Source: Qipengyuania seohaensis
GTDB lineage: Bacteria > Pseudomonadota > Alphaproteobacteria > Sphingomonadales > Sphingomonadaceae
Reading direction: 5' to 3'
Assembly: GCF_002795865.1 (NCBI RefSeq)
Contig: NZ_CP024920.1
Span: 434,001-498,000, forward strand
Length of the DNA: 64,000 bases
Below the pieces are notes generated by a model. The model did no database searches. It was given only the letters and a program-made list of their open reading frames with translations, and was not told the origin of the DNA. Shown here piece by piece: positions 35,246 to 43,832 of this stretch. The stretch's first letter is position 1; each line of letters starts with the position of its first letter. A program made the translations under genes and the position numbers.

Positions 35246-35309
35246 GAGATAGTAGCGCAGTTCTGGATCTGAAGTTCCACGAGGCTACTAGATTCTACGA
35301 TTCCTTCAC

Positions 35310-35332
35310 GTCCGCTTCCCGCCCCACGATTG
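35310..35332 (+). repeat. Partial copy of the GTCCGCTT repeat
   Basis: GTCCGCTTCCCGCCCC matches the left half of the repeats at 37,694 and 38,954; the right half (GGACATT) is absent here. Confidence 0.4.
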
Positions 35333-35458
35333 CCTCCTCACAATCGCAGTGGGAGAATTGACACGTGCGCATAGCAATGGGCCCTACCGTCGCTCATTGG
35401 CGCTCCGCCAATGAAAAGACCCCCAATGGGCAACCTCTTCATTGATGATTAGGAGAGC

Positions 35459-35629
35459 TCAGATCTTGTTTCCGAGATCACCCTTTATTTCGCCCTTCAA
35501 ATTCTGAGCTTCGCCCTTACGTTCTTGCGCCTTTCCCTCAGCACGTGTTTCGGCATCTCCAGAGTGCTGCTTTGCTTCGCCAACAGCTTCGTTTGCTATT
35601 CCTTTGGCCTTGTCCTTCATCTCGCCCAT
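35459..35629 (-). CDS. CsbD-family stress protein
   Basis: A 56-residue protein starting at ATG 35629, with AGGAGA upstream. It reads MGEMKDKAKGIANEAVGEAK and ends EIKGDLGNKI, with KAKG, EAKQ and GEAQNLKGEIKG repeats, the usual CsbD pattern of a small charged protein. CsbD-like genes are commonly induced under general stress. It stands alone between the YqcI gene and the MgtC gene, with a stem-loop upstream of its region (35,395-35,413). Confidence 0.8.
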   Translation of the reverse strand: MGEMKDKAKGIANEAVGEAKQHSGDAETRAEGKAQERKGEAQNLKGEIKGDLGNKI

Positions 35630-35839
35630 TGTTGTTCTCCTAAAATTGCACGACCAGAATGGTCGCTTCGATAAAAGAACTAGCTAGAGATCATAATCGT
35701 TCCGCATTGTTCTGTCCGCTTGCCACTCAGCTCGTGCCTAATTTGTCGAGCTAGGCGAGTGCCACGGACGGACCTACTCGCAGTGATCCGATAGTGGGAC
35801 CTGGCAAAGGACATGTTGGAAACCCTAGTCTTTGGGGAC

Positions 35840-36307
35840 TTAGTGATCCTTGTTGTCTGGATCCCATTTCGAGGTGAATGGGCCACTCGCGATTAAAAGC
35901 AGCAAAACGATTACAGCAATCGCAATGGCGAGCCAGAGCTCACCCATCCCACAAGTCAATCCAATCGCTCCAGCAACCCAAATGGCTGCAGCGGAACCCG
36001 CGCCTTGAACGAAATTACCCTCCCGGAACATGGCGCCAGCGCCCAAAAAACCAATGCCAGTGATTACCCCCTCTATCACCCTGGTCGGATCGATATTCGA
36101 ATTAGTTTCATTGATCGTCTGAAGCATTTCAATAGATGCCATGACGAGCCCGCATGAGCCCACAGAGATAATGACGAATGGTCTGAAATCGATTGGTTTG
36201 CGTCGAAGAAATCTTTCCATGCCGATTAAGAAGGGCAAGAGTGTTGCGAAGGCAAAACGCCATGCGGCGCTCTCCCAGCTCATCGTTTCGGGTGCAAAGA
36301 ACTCCAT
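35840..36307 (-). CDS. MgtC/SapB-family membrane protein
   Basis: A 155-residue protein with four or five membrane segments: ATLLPFLIGMERFLRR (the conserved GxERexR-type start of MgtC), RPFVIISVGSCGLVMAS, VIEGVITGIGFLGAGAMFREGNFVQGAGSAAAIWVAGAIGLTCGMG and AIAIAVIVLLLLIA. The GFLGAG and AxxWVAGAIG motifs are diagnostic. The family affects membrane potential and virulence or Mg limitation in other species. It lacks the C-terminal ACT-like domain found in some MgtC proteins. Confidence 0.9.
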   Translation of the reverse strand: MEFFAPETMSWESAAWRFAFATLLPFLIGMERFLRRKPIDFRPFVIISVGSCGLVMASIEMLQTINETNSNIDPTRVIEGVITGIGFLGAGAMFREGNFVQGAGSAAAIWVAGAIGLTCGMGELWLAIAIAVIVLLLLIASGPFTSKWDPDNKDH

Positions 36308-36655
36308 AACTGCATTACGCCAATGCCACGATGTTGTTTCCCATGCTTTGCCGCCAGTCGCTGTTTCTTTTGTTTAATAATGTGCGAGAAGCAGTAAGCC
36401 GCCATCGACATAATCGTGCTGGGTCGGTGGCAAATCACTAGAGCCGACGACAAATGAGAGAATTGCTCGGCAAGGATTCTCGCCGATAGGCCATAGCCTA
36501 AATGACTCAAAGTGGTGCCGCAGTTCTGGCTCACGCAGGGCATGTCGAATCCCCGTTCAAACTAATCATGACGGAACAGTCCGCCTGATCCCATCGTTTC
36601 GGAGGCTCATTGTTCTTGGAGTTAGCCTCTGCCAGACCTTAGCCAGATTTCGACA
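36308..36655. other. Gene-free stretch upstream of the exchanger gene
   Basis: 348 bp with no supported gene. GTCCGC-like sequence near 36,583 is a weak match to the repeat at 37,694. The promoters of the divergent MgtC gene and the exchanger gene must lie here. Confidence 0.4.
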
Positions 36656-37663
36656 TTGGCATTATATGCGACTTTCGCAGGATGCGGACTGATCATCGCA
36701 TTGCTCGGTACCAGAATGGCGGGTTATGCCGACACGATCGCTGATCGAACAAGGTTTGGAGAAGCGTTGGTAGGTTCCGTTCTGTTGGGCGCAGGTACCA
36801 GCATTGCGGGCATTGTAACCTCAACAAGCACCGCAGCTTCGGGTGCCGCCGACCTCGCGATCACCAACGCCTTGGGCGGCATCGCCGCGCAAACAATGTT
36901 TCTTGCGCTGGCAGATGTTGCCTATCGCAAGGTAAATCTTGAACATGCTGCTGCAAGCGCGGTTAATCTTGGTCAGGCAACTGTCCTGCTCATACTTATT
37001 ACGCTGCCGATCATGGCATGGACAGCGCCTCCATTCGCTATCTTTGCCGTCAATCCTGTGACACCCGTTCTTATTGGGGCCTACTTCATCGGGCTCTACA
37101 ACGCTCACAAGATCCATCGCAAACCGATGTGGCTCCCGCGGTCGACAAGTGCGACCCGGCACGAAGACGATGATCAATCACAAGATCACAGATCTCTTTG
37201 GCTTATCGGCTCGCTGTTCGGAATCCTGATCATTGTCGTAGGTATTTCCGGCTGGGTTGTCGGCCTAGTCGGCATCGAGCTTTCCGAAAGGCTGGGCATA
37301 TCGCAAGGTGTGGTGGGGGCCCTCGGTACCGCCGTCGTGACCTCTTTGCCCGAACTTGTTACAACGATTGCAGCCGTGAGGCGGGGTGCCCTGCAACTGG
37401 CGATTGGGGGGATCATCGGCGGCAACATGTTCGATGCCCTGTTCATAGCATCGAGCGATATCGCATATCGCGATGGCTCCATTTATCATGCGATCTCGCA
37501 ACGCTCAGTCTTCTGGATGGCTTTGGTGCTGCTGATGACAGCAGTGCTACTCATTGGATTGTTGCGACGGCAAAAACACGGCCCGGCCGGCATAGGGTGG
37601 GAAAGCGTTCTCTTAATCATCCTATGGTGTGGAGGCGCGACCCTACAGGTATTCTTGGGTTAG
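36656..37663 (+). CDS. Cation exchanger, CaCA-superfamily-like membrane protein
   Basis: A 335-residue membrane protein from TTG 36656, with about ten segments in two homologous halves. Each half has the alpha-repeat pattern: GSVLLGAGTSIAGIVTSTSTA (first, about 43-63) and GVVGALGTAVVTSLPELVTTIAAVRRG (second, about 220-246), the latter followed by AIGGIIGGNMFDALF. These are the ion-binding repeats of the sodium/calcium exchanger superfamily. A hydrophilic loop (about 160-180) separates the halves. The ion is not determined. Confidence 0.88.
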   Translation: MALYATFAGCGLIIALLGTRMAGYADTIADRTRFGEALVGSVLLGAGTSIAGIVTSTSTAASGAADLAITNALGGIAAQTMFLALADVAYRKVNLEHAAASAVNLGQATVLLILITLPIMAWTAPPFAIFAVNPVTPVLIGAYFIGLYNAHKIHRKPMWLPRSTSATRHEDDDQSQDHRSLWLIGSLFGILIIVVGISGWVVGLVGIELSERLGISQGVVGALGTAVVTSLPELVTTIAAVRRGALQLAIGGIIGGNMFDALFIASSDIAYRDGSIYHAISQRSVFWMALVLLMTAVLLIGLLRRQKHGPAGIGWESVLLIILWCGGATLQVFLG

Positions 37664-37693
37664 GAGATTGGTTAAAGCGGTTGCTCTTTCAAC

Positions 37694-37722
37694 GTCCGCT
37701 TGCCACCCCATCAACGGACATT
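37694..37722 (+). repeat. GTCCGCTT repeat, left flank of the histidine kinase gene
   Basis: GTCCGCTTGCCACCCC followed by ATCAACGGACATT. It closely matches 38,954-38,981 (GTCCGCTTCCCACCC, then ATAATGGGACATT). The ends GTCC and GGAC are inverted copies, so the element could fold. See findings. Confidence 0.5.
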
Positions 37723-37861
37723 CGTTAGCGCCGACTTTCCACCCGACAGCGGTATGGCAGTTTTGACGCAGTTGGAACCGAAACCGGACATTCCGCAAAC
37801 GACCCGATTGCGGCCATCTGCCTCAGGTTCACAACGCCGATGTTCCTGCTAGAACGCACAA

Positions 37862-38950
37862 ATGAAACCCAGCCTTCACCCTCAGGAAGAGGAGCGCCTA
37901 ACGGAGCTTCGCCGATACGGCATTCTCGACACCGAGCGGGAGAAGGATTTCGATGAGCTGGTCGAGATCGCCTCGGAAATCTGCGAGACGCCTGTTTCGG
38001 TCGTGAACTTCATCGACGAGGGACGTCAGTGGTTCAAGGCCGAAGTCGGCCTCGGCGTAAGATCCACTCCCATAGAAACGAGTTTGTGTGGTCACGTCAT
38101 CCTACAGGGCGACTTCGTGGAGATACCCGATACGCTTCGAGATGAACGGATGGCGGACAACCCTCTGTGCACATCAGAGCCAGGATTTCGTTTTTATGCG
38201 GGAGCGGTTCTCAAGGGGGCGAATGGTCTACCTTTGGGCACCCTTTGTGTCCTCGACAACAAACCGCGAACCCTCACTGATCGCCAGCGTAAGATTCTGA
38301 TGGTTCTATCGAAACACGTAATGCGCGAACTTAATCTCCGGATCGCTCTCGAAGATGAGCGAGTGCTGCGAAGAGAGGTGGATCATCGTGTGAAGAACTC
38401 GTTGGCCTCGATCGGCGCAATGTTGTCAATGAAAGCCCGTAGAACATCCCATGAGGCGCTAAAGCTGGAACTCGATGACGCAAGTACGCGCATTCGCTCT
38501 CTGGCTTCGCTTCACGCTGAATTGCACGAGCTGGAAGCCGGTGGCCATATAGACCTGAAATCTCTATTTGAACGAGTACAGGCGGACCTGCGATACCTCA
38601 TCCCGGAATCGGCAACTTTGTCGATTGAGGTTGATGCTTTCGAAGCAACACCTCAGCTGGCAAATGCTCTTCTCCTGATCGTGAATGAGTTTGTGTCCAA
38701 TAGTGTGAAGCACGGCGCGAAGGATGGGATAGGGGCCATCACCGTGCACATAAATGGCGGTGCTGGTTCGTGGTCGATTGTATGCCGCGACAACGGAAAA
38801 GCGACTAAGTTGGATGCGGAGCGGGCCATGTCGAAATCCGGATTGGGTACTAGGGTGATACACTCGCTCGCGAACTCGCTAAGTGCAAATGCTGAGTGGG
38901 AAGCTACAGGCGATGGGATGGAGCTCAGAGTGGCGCCACAGCATAACTGA
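37862..38950 (+). CDS. GAF-domain sensor histidine kinase, HisKA_2 type
   Basis: A 362-residue soluble kinase. A GAF domain (about 20-165: FDELVEIASEICETPVSVVNFIDEGRQWFKA, SLCGHVILQGDFVEIPDT, GFRFYAGAVLKGANGLPLGTLCVLD) precedes a HisKA_2 segment with the phospho-His in EVDHRVKNSLASI, then HATPase with NEFVSNSVKHG and a G-box in SGLGTRVI. HisKA_2 kinases are common in the alphaproteobacterial general stress response, acting on PhyR-type receivers. No receiver is adjacent. GTCCGCTT repeats flank the gene on both sides. Confidence 0.9.
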   Translation: MKPSLHPQEEERLTELRRYGILDTEREKDFDELVEIASEICETPVSVVNFIDEGRQWFKAEVGLGVRSTPIETSLCGHVILQGDFVEIPDTLRDERMADNPLCTSEPGFRFYAGAVLKGANGLPLGTLCVLDNKPRTLTDRQRKILMVLSKHVMRELNLRIALEDERVLRREVDHRVKNSLASIGAMLSMKARRTSHEALKLELDDASTRIRSLASLHAELHELEAGGHIDLKSLFERVQADLRYLIPESATLSIEVDAFEATPQLANALLLIVNEFVSNSVKHGAKDGIGAITVHINGGAGSWSIVCRDNGKATKLDAERAMSKSGLGTRVIHSLANSLSANAEWEATGDGMELRVAPQHN

Positions 38951-38953
38951 AGT

Positions 38954-38981
38954 GTCCGCTTCCCACCCATAATGGGACATT
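38954..38981 (+). repeat. GTCCGCTT repeat, right flank of the histidine kinase gene
   Basis: GTCCGCTTCCCACCC followed by ATAATGGGACATT begins three bases after the kinase stop and matches 37,694-37,722 with few differences and a one-base shift. Confidence 0.5.
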
Positions 38982-39143
38982 GGCGGTGCTCATTACCGGA
39001 GCAAAGCTGCCGGTCTGCTTTCAGGCATCCGCAGGGAAAGGCTGAACGTCCGGAATTAGGGCGCCTAGCAGCCATAAGACCCGATGGCGCGATCGAGGAA
39101 GAGCTAGCCAAATCTGTCCTTCCGGACGGTCCGACTCGTCTTG

Positions 39144-40307
39144 TCAGCTACTTGGCAGGTGAAGCGAAATGCTCTCGCCGATCAAAGCTGCAGCCTCGAG
39201 CAAAACGCCGTCGTCCAAGTGAGCGTAACGAGCAGTAGTCGTGACGTGCCGGTGCCCCAAGAGATTGCCGATCATCGGCAGTGTTTCGGAAGAGCGCGCG
39301 GCTAGGCTGGCGTAGTTGTGCCTTAGGTCGTGCAACCGGACATCGTCCAGTCCGGCTTCGCACCGCAATCTCCGCCAAAACCAATCCAAAGCCGATCTTG
39401 GCAGAACGTCGAACGTGAAAACGCGCTGGTCCTTCTTTCCGCGCGGAAATGCGTCGAGCACCGCCCTCGCCTCCTGACCAAGCCAGACAATTCGCGGACC
39501 GGTCTTTGAGTCATTGAGTTTCAACTTACGGCCCTGAACCTCGCCCCAAGTGAGATTGAGGATCTCGCCGCGACGACAGCCTGTCAGCGCGAGAAGCGAA
39601 ATCACCCCGACCTCGACCGGGTTCTCAGCACGATTGTCCGCCAACGCGCGACCAAGCCGGGCCATCTCTTCATGGCTCAGGAAACGCTCGATCTTGCGCC
39701 CCCTGTTGCGCTTCACGCCGCGAAACGGATTTGAATGTTCGGTCAGATAGCCCCAGGCCTCGGCTTTGCCGAACATGGCTTTGAGAATTTCCATGGCGCG
39801 GTTGGCAGCGCCTGGGCCCGCCGAGCGCGTCAGCTCTGCATGCCAGCGCACAGCATCAGCATGGCTTATCTCGTCGATGAACTTACCCGGAAAAGCATGA
39901 TCCAAACGGGTTCGCCGGTAAATGTTCTGGATTTCGCGCGTTGACGGTTTCCAGGTCGGCGCAGCGACTTCCCAGTATGATTTCAGAAATGCCGAATAGG
40001 TAGGCGTCTTGCGCGCGCGCTGCTTCTTGTCGGCAGGGTTCTCGCCAAGCTCGATACGCAGGATAAGACGTCGTGCGACGTCCTTGGCAATACGCTCTGT
40101 CAGGATTGCCGCATCGCCAATAGTGATCAGCCGTTGCCTGCCGCCAATCGTGCGCTGCAGCACATAGCTCTTGCGGCCCGATGGATGGATCCGCTCGCCA
40201 AAGCCGGGGAGCACATAGTCAAATCTCGAGCGGCGCTTGCCTGCCTCGCCCGGAACGACGCGTGCCAGTTCCTCTGCAATGATCTGCTTGAGATTGTACT
40301 TGGTCAA
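39144..40307 (-). CDS. Tyrosine recombinase (integrase), first of a tandem pair
   Basis: A 387-residue integrase starting at TTG 40307, which overlaps the upstream recombinase stop as TTGA. It has an N-terminal arm-binding domain of the DUF4102-like kind (GFGERIHPSGRKSYVLQRTIGGRQRLITIGD), a core-binding domain and the catalytic domain with Arg in GCRRGEILNLTW, HDLRHNYASLAA and GHRHVTTTARYAH (nucleophile Tyr). All catalytic residues are present. It may act with its neighbour, as with other paired recombinases. Confidence 0.92.
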   Translation of the reverse strand: MTKYNLKQIIAEELARVVPGEAGKRRSRFDYVLPGFGERIHPSGRKSYVLQRTIGGRQRLITIGDAAILTERIAKDVARRLILRIELGENPADKKQRARKTPTYSAFLKSYWEVAAPTWKPSTREIQNIYRRTRLDHAFPGKFIDEISHADAVRWHAELTRSAGPGAANRAMEILKAMFGKAEAWGYLTEHSNPFRGVKRNRGRKIERFLSHEEMARLGRALADNRAENPVEVGVISLLALTGCRRGEILNLTWGEVQGRKLKLNDSKTGPRIVWLGQEARAVLDAFPRGKKDQRVFTFDVLPRSALDWFWRRLRCEAGLDDVRLHDLRHNYASLAARSSETLPMIGNLLGHRHVTTTARYAHLDDGVLLEAAALIGESISLHLPSS

Positions 40308-41548
40308 GCCGCAATCCCCATTGCACTGGCGAGATTGGAGCAGATGCGATCGGCGCTTTCAGCAATCACTTCGTCTGCCAGATGCGCGTACCGCGCAGTC
40401 GTTTCCGGAAGTGCGTGGCCGAGAAGCTTGCCGATTGTCGCCAGTGGAATGTGTTGAGCGATGGCAACCGAGGCAAAGCTGTGACGCAGATCGTGGAGCC
40501 GCACGTCGGGCAGCGCAGCCTTGCGCCTGATGCGATCCCAGTACTGACCGAGGTTGATCGGGGCTTCGCGACGTATGGCAGGAAAGACCAGCAGCTCATC
40601 GGCGCGACGTTCCAGTCCATCAAGCACAGCGATTGCTTGCGGGTTGAGATAGATCGTCTTTGGGCCGGTCTTGCTGTCCGGCAATTGAAGCCGTGGCAAC
40701 TGGACATATCGCCAACGCAAGGTCGCAATCTCGGACACCCGCGCGCCAGTGTAGATGAGCATGAGTAAGGCCGGAACGACGAACGGATTGACACCATCGT
40801 GTTCGGCCAGAACGCGCCCCAGCCTGCGATATTCATCGGCGGAGAGGTAGCGCTCGGGAAGATCGCGTTTGAAACGCGAGACACCGCGACACGGGTTGGT
40901 GTTCTTCACCCGGTAGCCGAGCTTCTCGGCATATTGCATCATCACCGACATGATCGGTATCGCGCGATTAAAGGTCCCTCCCCGCTCCGCCATGCTGTCT
41001 CGCCAGCGGTTGATGTCTCCGCGTTCGATCATATCGACAGGCAGGTCACCGAACCTGGGCACGAGCAACTGATCAATGCGCGAACGCGACGATCGCTGCG
41101 TCGCTGGCTTCCAATGCGGCGAGTAGTCCTGCCAGAACTCTTCGGCATAATCAGCGAACAGCGGCACTCGCCTCCTCTCGGGCGCGGTCGGGAGGTCCGC
41201 AAGCGTGGCCTTGATGAGCAAACTGCGCGCGGCAGCGCGCGCGGCGGGCGCGCTCAGCGCACCTGCCGCCATCCCCGCGCAACCCAGCGTCACCATGCGC
41301 TGCACACCTCGCGGGCTATGCTTCACTATCCATGTGAGGTGACCCGACTTCCGTTTGCGAAGTCCGAAGCCGGGAAGTTCGGTGTCCCACGTAATACCGA
41401 TGGGAAGCGACTTGCGACGAGCGATATGGCCAGTCAGTTTTAGTCTGAACGATGGCCTGCGAGGGGCTATGACTGAGCCTTGGCTACTATGCGATCGCTC
41501 CAGTGTTACCGAAACTGAACGTACTGTTTTATCGTGCTTTTCTTTCAT
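40304..41548 (-). CDS. Tyrosine recombinase (integrase), second of a tandem pair
   Basis: A 414-residue integrase from ATG 41548. Its N-terminal half (GFGLRKRKSGHLTWIVKHSPRGVQRMVTLG) and core-binding part (HWKPATQRSSRSRI) parallel those of the downstream recombinase, and the catalytic domain has ARVSEIATLRW (Arg), HDLRHSFASVA and GHALPETTARYAHL (Tyr). Both genes are read in the same direction with a 4-bp overlap. I see no third recombinase, so this is not the three-gene RIT arrangement. The pair lies between the two halves of the island. Confidence 0.92.
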   Translation of the reverse strand: MKEKHDKTVRSVSVTLERSHSSQGSVIAPRRPSFRLKLTGHIARRKSLPIGITWDTELPGFGLRKRKSGHLTWIVKHSPRGVQRMVTLGCAGMAAGALSAPAARAAARSLLIKATLADLPTAPERRRVPLFADYAEEFWQDYSPHWKPATQRSSRSRIDQLLVPRFGDLPVDMIERGDINRWRDSMAERGGTFNRAIPIMSVMMQYAEKLGYRVKNTNPCRGVSRFKRDLPERYLSADEYRRLGRVLAEHDGVNPFVVPALLMLIYTGARVSEIATLRWRYVQLPRLQLPDSKTGPKTIYLNPQAIAVLDGLERRADELLVFPAIRREAPINLGQYWDRIRRKAALPDVRLHDLRHSFASVAIAQHIPLATIGKLLGHALPETTARYAHLADEVIAESADRICSNLASAMGIAA

Positions 41549-42000
41549 TCATGCAGCTTAGGCTGCGTACGGTGTGCCTCCGTCTCCAATTGCGCGGGTG
41601 GTGACCAGTGATCCTGGCCGTTCTTTCTCAATGGTCATTCCCAAACCATGCCAAACGAGCGTGCGCAACCATTTGCATCGGCCAATGTTTGGGAGCGGTC
41701 TTCTTGATGCTCCAACCTCAACAAGAGACCGCGCCTGCGCAAGAGGGACCGGCCAAGGACCATGTGTGAAGCGGCAGGAACGGGACCTGTCGGTCCTGCC
41801 GCGCGCGCTGGTCCGACCTGGTCGCGGTGCGCAAGCGCGTGCGGGGCCCGGAACAAATACACCGCGCCCGCAGGAGCACCGCCGCAGGTGGTGCGGGACC
41901 GAGCGCGTCACCAGCCCCGCTCCACATCACGCCTAGGCCCTCCACCTGCGAACACGAAAAAAGGGCGGGAACCGTCACCGGCTCCCGCCCTGTTTGATGG
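41549..42000. other. Gene-free, GC-rich stretch
   Basis: 452 bp with no supported gene, very GC-rich on the right; a long open frame on the plus strand (41,574-41,936) is rich in Arg, Pro and Gly and has no ribosome-binding site. A terminator lies at 41,963-41,990. Confidence 0.5.
41963..41990 (-). terminator. Intrinsic terminator for the gene ending at 42,001
   Basis: Read on the minus strand, GGGCGGGAGCCG and CGGTTCCCGCCC form a 12-base stem (one mismatch) with a four-base loop, followed by TTTTTT. It ends the small minus-strand gene at 42,001-42,222. Confidence 0.85.
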
Positions 42001-42222
42001 TCAGAACTCGTCGAGCATGCCGCCATGCACCGTATGCACCACCCGGCTCGCCAGGTGTGCTGGCAAGGCGTTGTAGTCACCCTCGTCGAGAGCGAAGTAT
42101 CCAAGGTCGTCATCCTCGACGACATGTTGGTCGAAGAAACTGTGCAAGGCCCGCCGTTCGGCAGTGGCGAGTGCTTCGAAGTAGCTGTTCGAGTTCGATT
42201 CAAGATTGCCAAGTGTAGTCAT
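42001..42222 (-). CDS. Small acidic protein, unknown function
   Basis: A 73-residue acidic protein (MTTLGNLESNSNSYFEALAT, later VVEDDDLGYFALDEGDYNAL), start ATG 42222 with the strong SD AGGAGGAA six bases before it. An exact inverted copy of the SD lies 19 bases upstream, forming a hairpin over it (see the separate feature). No domain known. It opens the plasmid-type block of the island and ends at an intrinsic terminator, so it is probably a single-gene transcript. Confidence 0.7.
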   Translation of the reverse strand: MTTLGNLESNSNSYFEALATAERRALHSFFDQHVVEDDDLGYFALDEGDYNALPAHLASRVVHTVHGGMLDEF

Positions 42223-42566
42223 GATTTCCTCCTGATGTCTGTCGGTGAGACGACAGGAGGAAGGCGGATGGGCGCGGTGCCGGCGGGTCAGGGATCGCCC
42301 AAACGGGCGACCGCGAAGCGGCGGTGGGGGCAACGATTTTGTCGAACCGCAGCGCAAGCGTAGGGGAGGCAAAATGGTGGGGCCCCGCCGTCCTTGACGC
42401 GCCGGTGCCGGGCCCGTCATCCTTGAAAGTCCGTGAGCCAGGCCCCTCCCCCGCCCGATGAAGAGCGCCCGTGCCAGTCATCTGCAAAAGGACTTTCCTA
42501 CAGGGTCTTGCCTGCTCCATTGGGGCCCCCGGGAGGAACGTAGAAGGGGAGTAAGGACGAACTCAA
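42223..42566. other. Gene-free GC-rich stretch between two small genes
   Basis: 344 bp without a supported gene between the divergent genes at 42,001 and 42,567. It contains the SD-covering hairpin (42,226-42,262) and GC-rich inverted repeats such as GGGCCC-type palindromes near 42,384-42,420. It must hold the promoters for both genes. Confidence 0.45.
42226..42262 (-). promoter_or_regulatory. Hairpin that would cover a ribosome-binding site
   Basis: TTCCTCCTG (42,226-42,234) and CAGGAGGAA (42,254-42,262) are exact inverted copies with a 19-base loop. On the minus-strand mRNA the first pairs with the second and hides the SD of the gene at 42,222. This suggests translational control. Confidence 0.55.
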
Positions 42567-42830
42567 ATGCCATCGAAACGAAGCGCTGTAGCTGCACTCC
42601 AGAAGCTGGAGGCCGACCGGCTGGCACTCGACCAGCGTCAGAAAGAACTCGAGCAACAGGCTGCACTTGAACTGGGCAGCGTAATCCTCGGAACGGGCCT
42701 CGAAACGTTCTCGAAGAAGGGCCTGGCAAGAGTGGCTGTGGAGCTTGCAAAGCTCGGGGAGGACGAGGCGTTGATGCGGCTGGGCGCCTCCACACCTTCT
42801 CCTCGCTCTCAACAAATACCTGTGAAGTAG
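42567..42830 (+). CDS. Small coiled-coil protein, unknown function
   Basis: 87 residues from ATG 42567 with a GGAGTAAGG box upstream. KRSAVAALQKLEADRLALDQRQKELEQQAALELGSVILGTGLETFSKKGLARVAVELAKLGEDEALMRL has a helical charged N-half (coiled coil about 8-38) and a GxxLETFSxKGL motif. This pattern recurs in small proteins of sphingomonad plasmids and islands; no function known. Confidence 0.7.
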   Translation: MPSKRSAVAALQKLEADRLALDQRQKELEQQAALELGSVILGTGLETFSKKGLARVAVELAKLGEDEALMRLGASTPSPRSQQIPVK

Positions 42831-42840
42831 AACGAGGAAA

Positions 42841-42869
42841 GGGGCCCTGTCCGGCTTGGACAGGACCCC
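42841..42869 (-). terminator. Terminator between the coiled-coil gene and ssb
   Basis: GGGGCCCTGTCC and GGACAGGACCCC form a 12-base stem with one mismatch and a five-base loop. On the minus strand it is followed by TTTCC, so it fits the end of ssb; it may also stop the plus-strand gene. Confidence 0.7.
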
Positions 42870-42895
42870 TTTGGGAGGGAGATCGACGGGAGAGT

Positions 42896-43294
42896 TCAGT
42901 CGATCTCGGGAGCATCCTTGTTGTCGTCGTTCTCGCCGGAGCCGTTGCCGCGCGAGAGGAAGTCGACCTTGTCGGCGAGGATCTCGGTACCGTATCGCGT
43001 GACCCCGTCCTTGTCTTCCCACTGGGTGTAGTGGATGCGGCCCTGGACGCTGACAAGCTGACCCTTGGAGCAATACTGGCCGACGGTCTTGGCGAGGCCG
43101 TTAAAGCAGGTCACCCGGTGGAACTCGCTTTCCTTGGCGGTGTAGCCGTTCTCGTCCTTGTAGGTCTTGCCGTCCTTGTCGCGTGCGGGACGATCGGTGA
43201 CAACGGTGATCCCGGTGACATTGGTGCCGCCCTTGGTCTCGCGGGTGTCCGGATCGCGGGCGATGCGGCCGGTGAGGATTGCGATATTGGTCAT
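42896..43294 (-). CDS. ssb: Single-stranded DNA-binding protein (plasmid-type)
   Basis: A 132-residue OB-fold protein: MTNIAILTGRIARDPDTRETKGGTNVTGITVVTDR, FHRVTCFNGLAKTVGQYCSKGQLVSVQGRIHY and YGTEILADKVDFL are SSB motifs, and the acidic tail ends NKDAPEID rather than the DDDIPF-type tip of chromosomal SSB. It covers single-stranded DNA during transfer or repair and is usual in plasmid-type blocks. It may not interact with host partners through the usual tip. Confidence 0.92.
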   Translation of the reverse strand: MTNIAILTGRIARDPDTRETKGGTNVTGITVVTDRPARDKDGKTYKDENGYTAKESEFHRVTCFNGLAKTVGQYCSKGQLVSVQGRIHYTQWEDKDGVTRYGTEILADKVDFLSRGNGSGENDDNKDAPEID

Positions 43295-43562
43295 GGTGAA
43301 AGTCCTTCAGTTCCTCAAACCGGAGACCATCTCCGGCTTGCGAACATCCAGAAGAAGCAGGGCATGGGAGGACTGCACCGCAGGCCTGAAGGGCCGAAGG
43401 GAAACCTGTTCATGACGGGTGGTGCGGGCAGGCAGCGCAGCTGCCAACACGGCCGGAAAGGAACGGGTTGCGGCTCCTCAGCTGACCTGGTTCAGGACTG
43501 TTCGCGAAGAAAGCCGGATGGGTATCGGGTGCGGATCTGAAGGTGCCAAGACCCTGCTACAA

Positions 43563-43832
43563 TCAACCTACCCCATCGCCTTCCGATGCCGCTAGGAGAT
43601 CCATGAAGTTGCGAGCTGCTTCCCGGTCTTCCTCGTTCTCGAACGCCACGTCGAGGTCGGGGGCGGACCCGAACATGTGCAGGAACGACCACAGTGCAAA
43701 GCGCTTGCCCCGGTCCTGCTCGAGGCCAAGGTCGACACGGCAATGCTCAATGCCCGCCGCGAAAGTGTCGGGTGCTATCTCAGCCAAATTGGTCGAGGCA
43801 AAGTAGCGCAGGAGAAGATCATCGAGTTGCAT
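43563..43832 (-). CDS. Conserved small protein of mobile-element blocks
   Basis: 89 residues from ATG 43832. MQLDDLLLRYFASTNLAEIAPDTFAAGIEHCRVDLGLEQDRGKRFALWSFLHMFGSAPDLDVAFENEEDREAARNFMDLL: an acidic helical protein, conserved in sphingomonad accessory regions as far as I recall, with no assigned function. It lies alone between ssb and the DUF2493 gene. Confidence 0.7.
   Translation of the reverse strand: MQLDDLLLRYFASTNLAEIAPDTFAAGIEHCRVDLGLEQDRGKRFALWSFLHMFGSAPDLDVAFENEEDREAARNFMDLLAASEGDGVG

Noticed and set aside
35680..35886. Minus-strand frame of 68 codons near the MgtC gene
   Set aside because: It overlaps the MgtC 3' end, has no ribosome-binding site and no recognisable sequence.
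39144..41548. Recombinase-in-trio (RIT) element
   Set aside because: Only two recombinase genes are present; none lies directly up- or downstream.
41574..41936. Plus-strand frame of 120 codons in a GC-rich gap
   Set aside because: Arg/Pro/Gly-rich composition typical of noncoding GC-rich DNA; no start signals.
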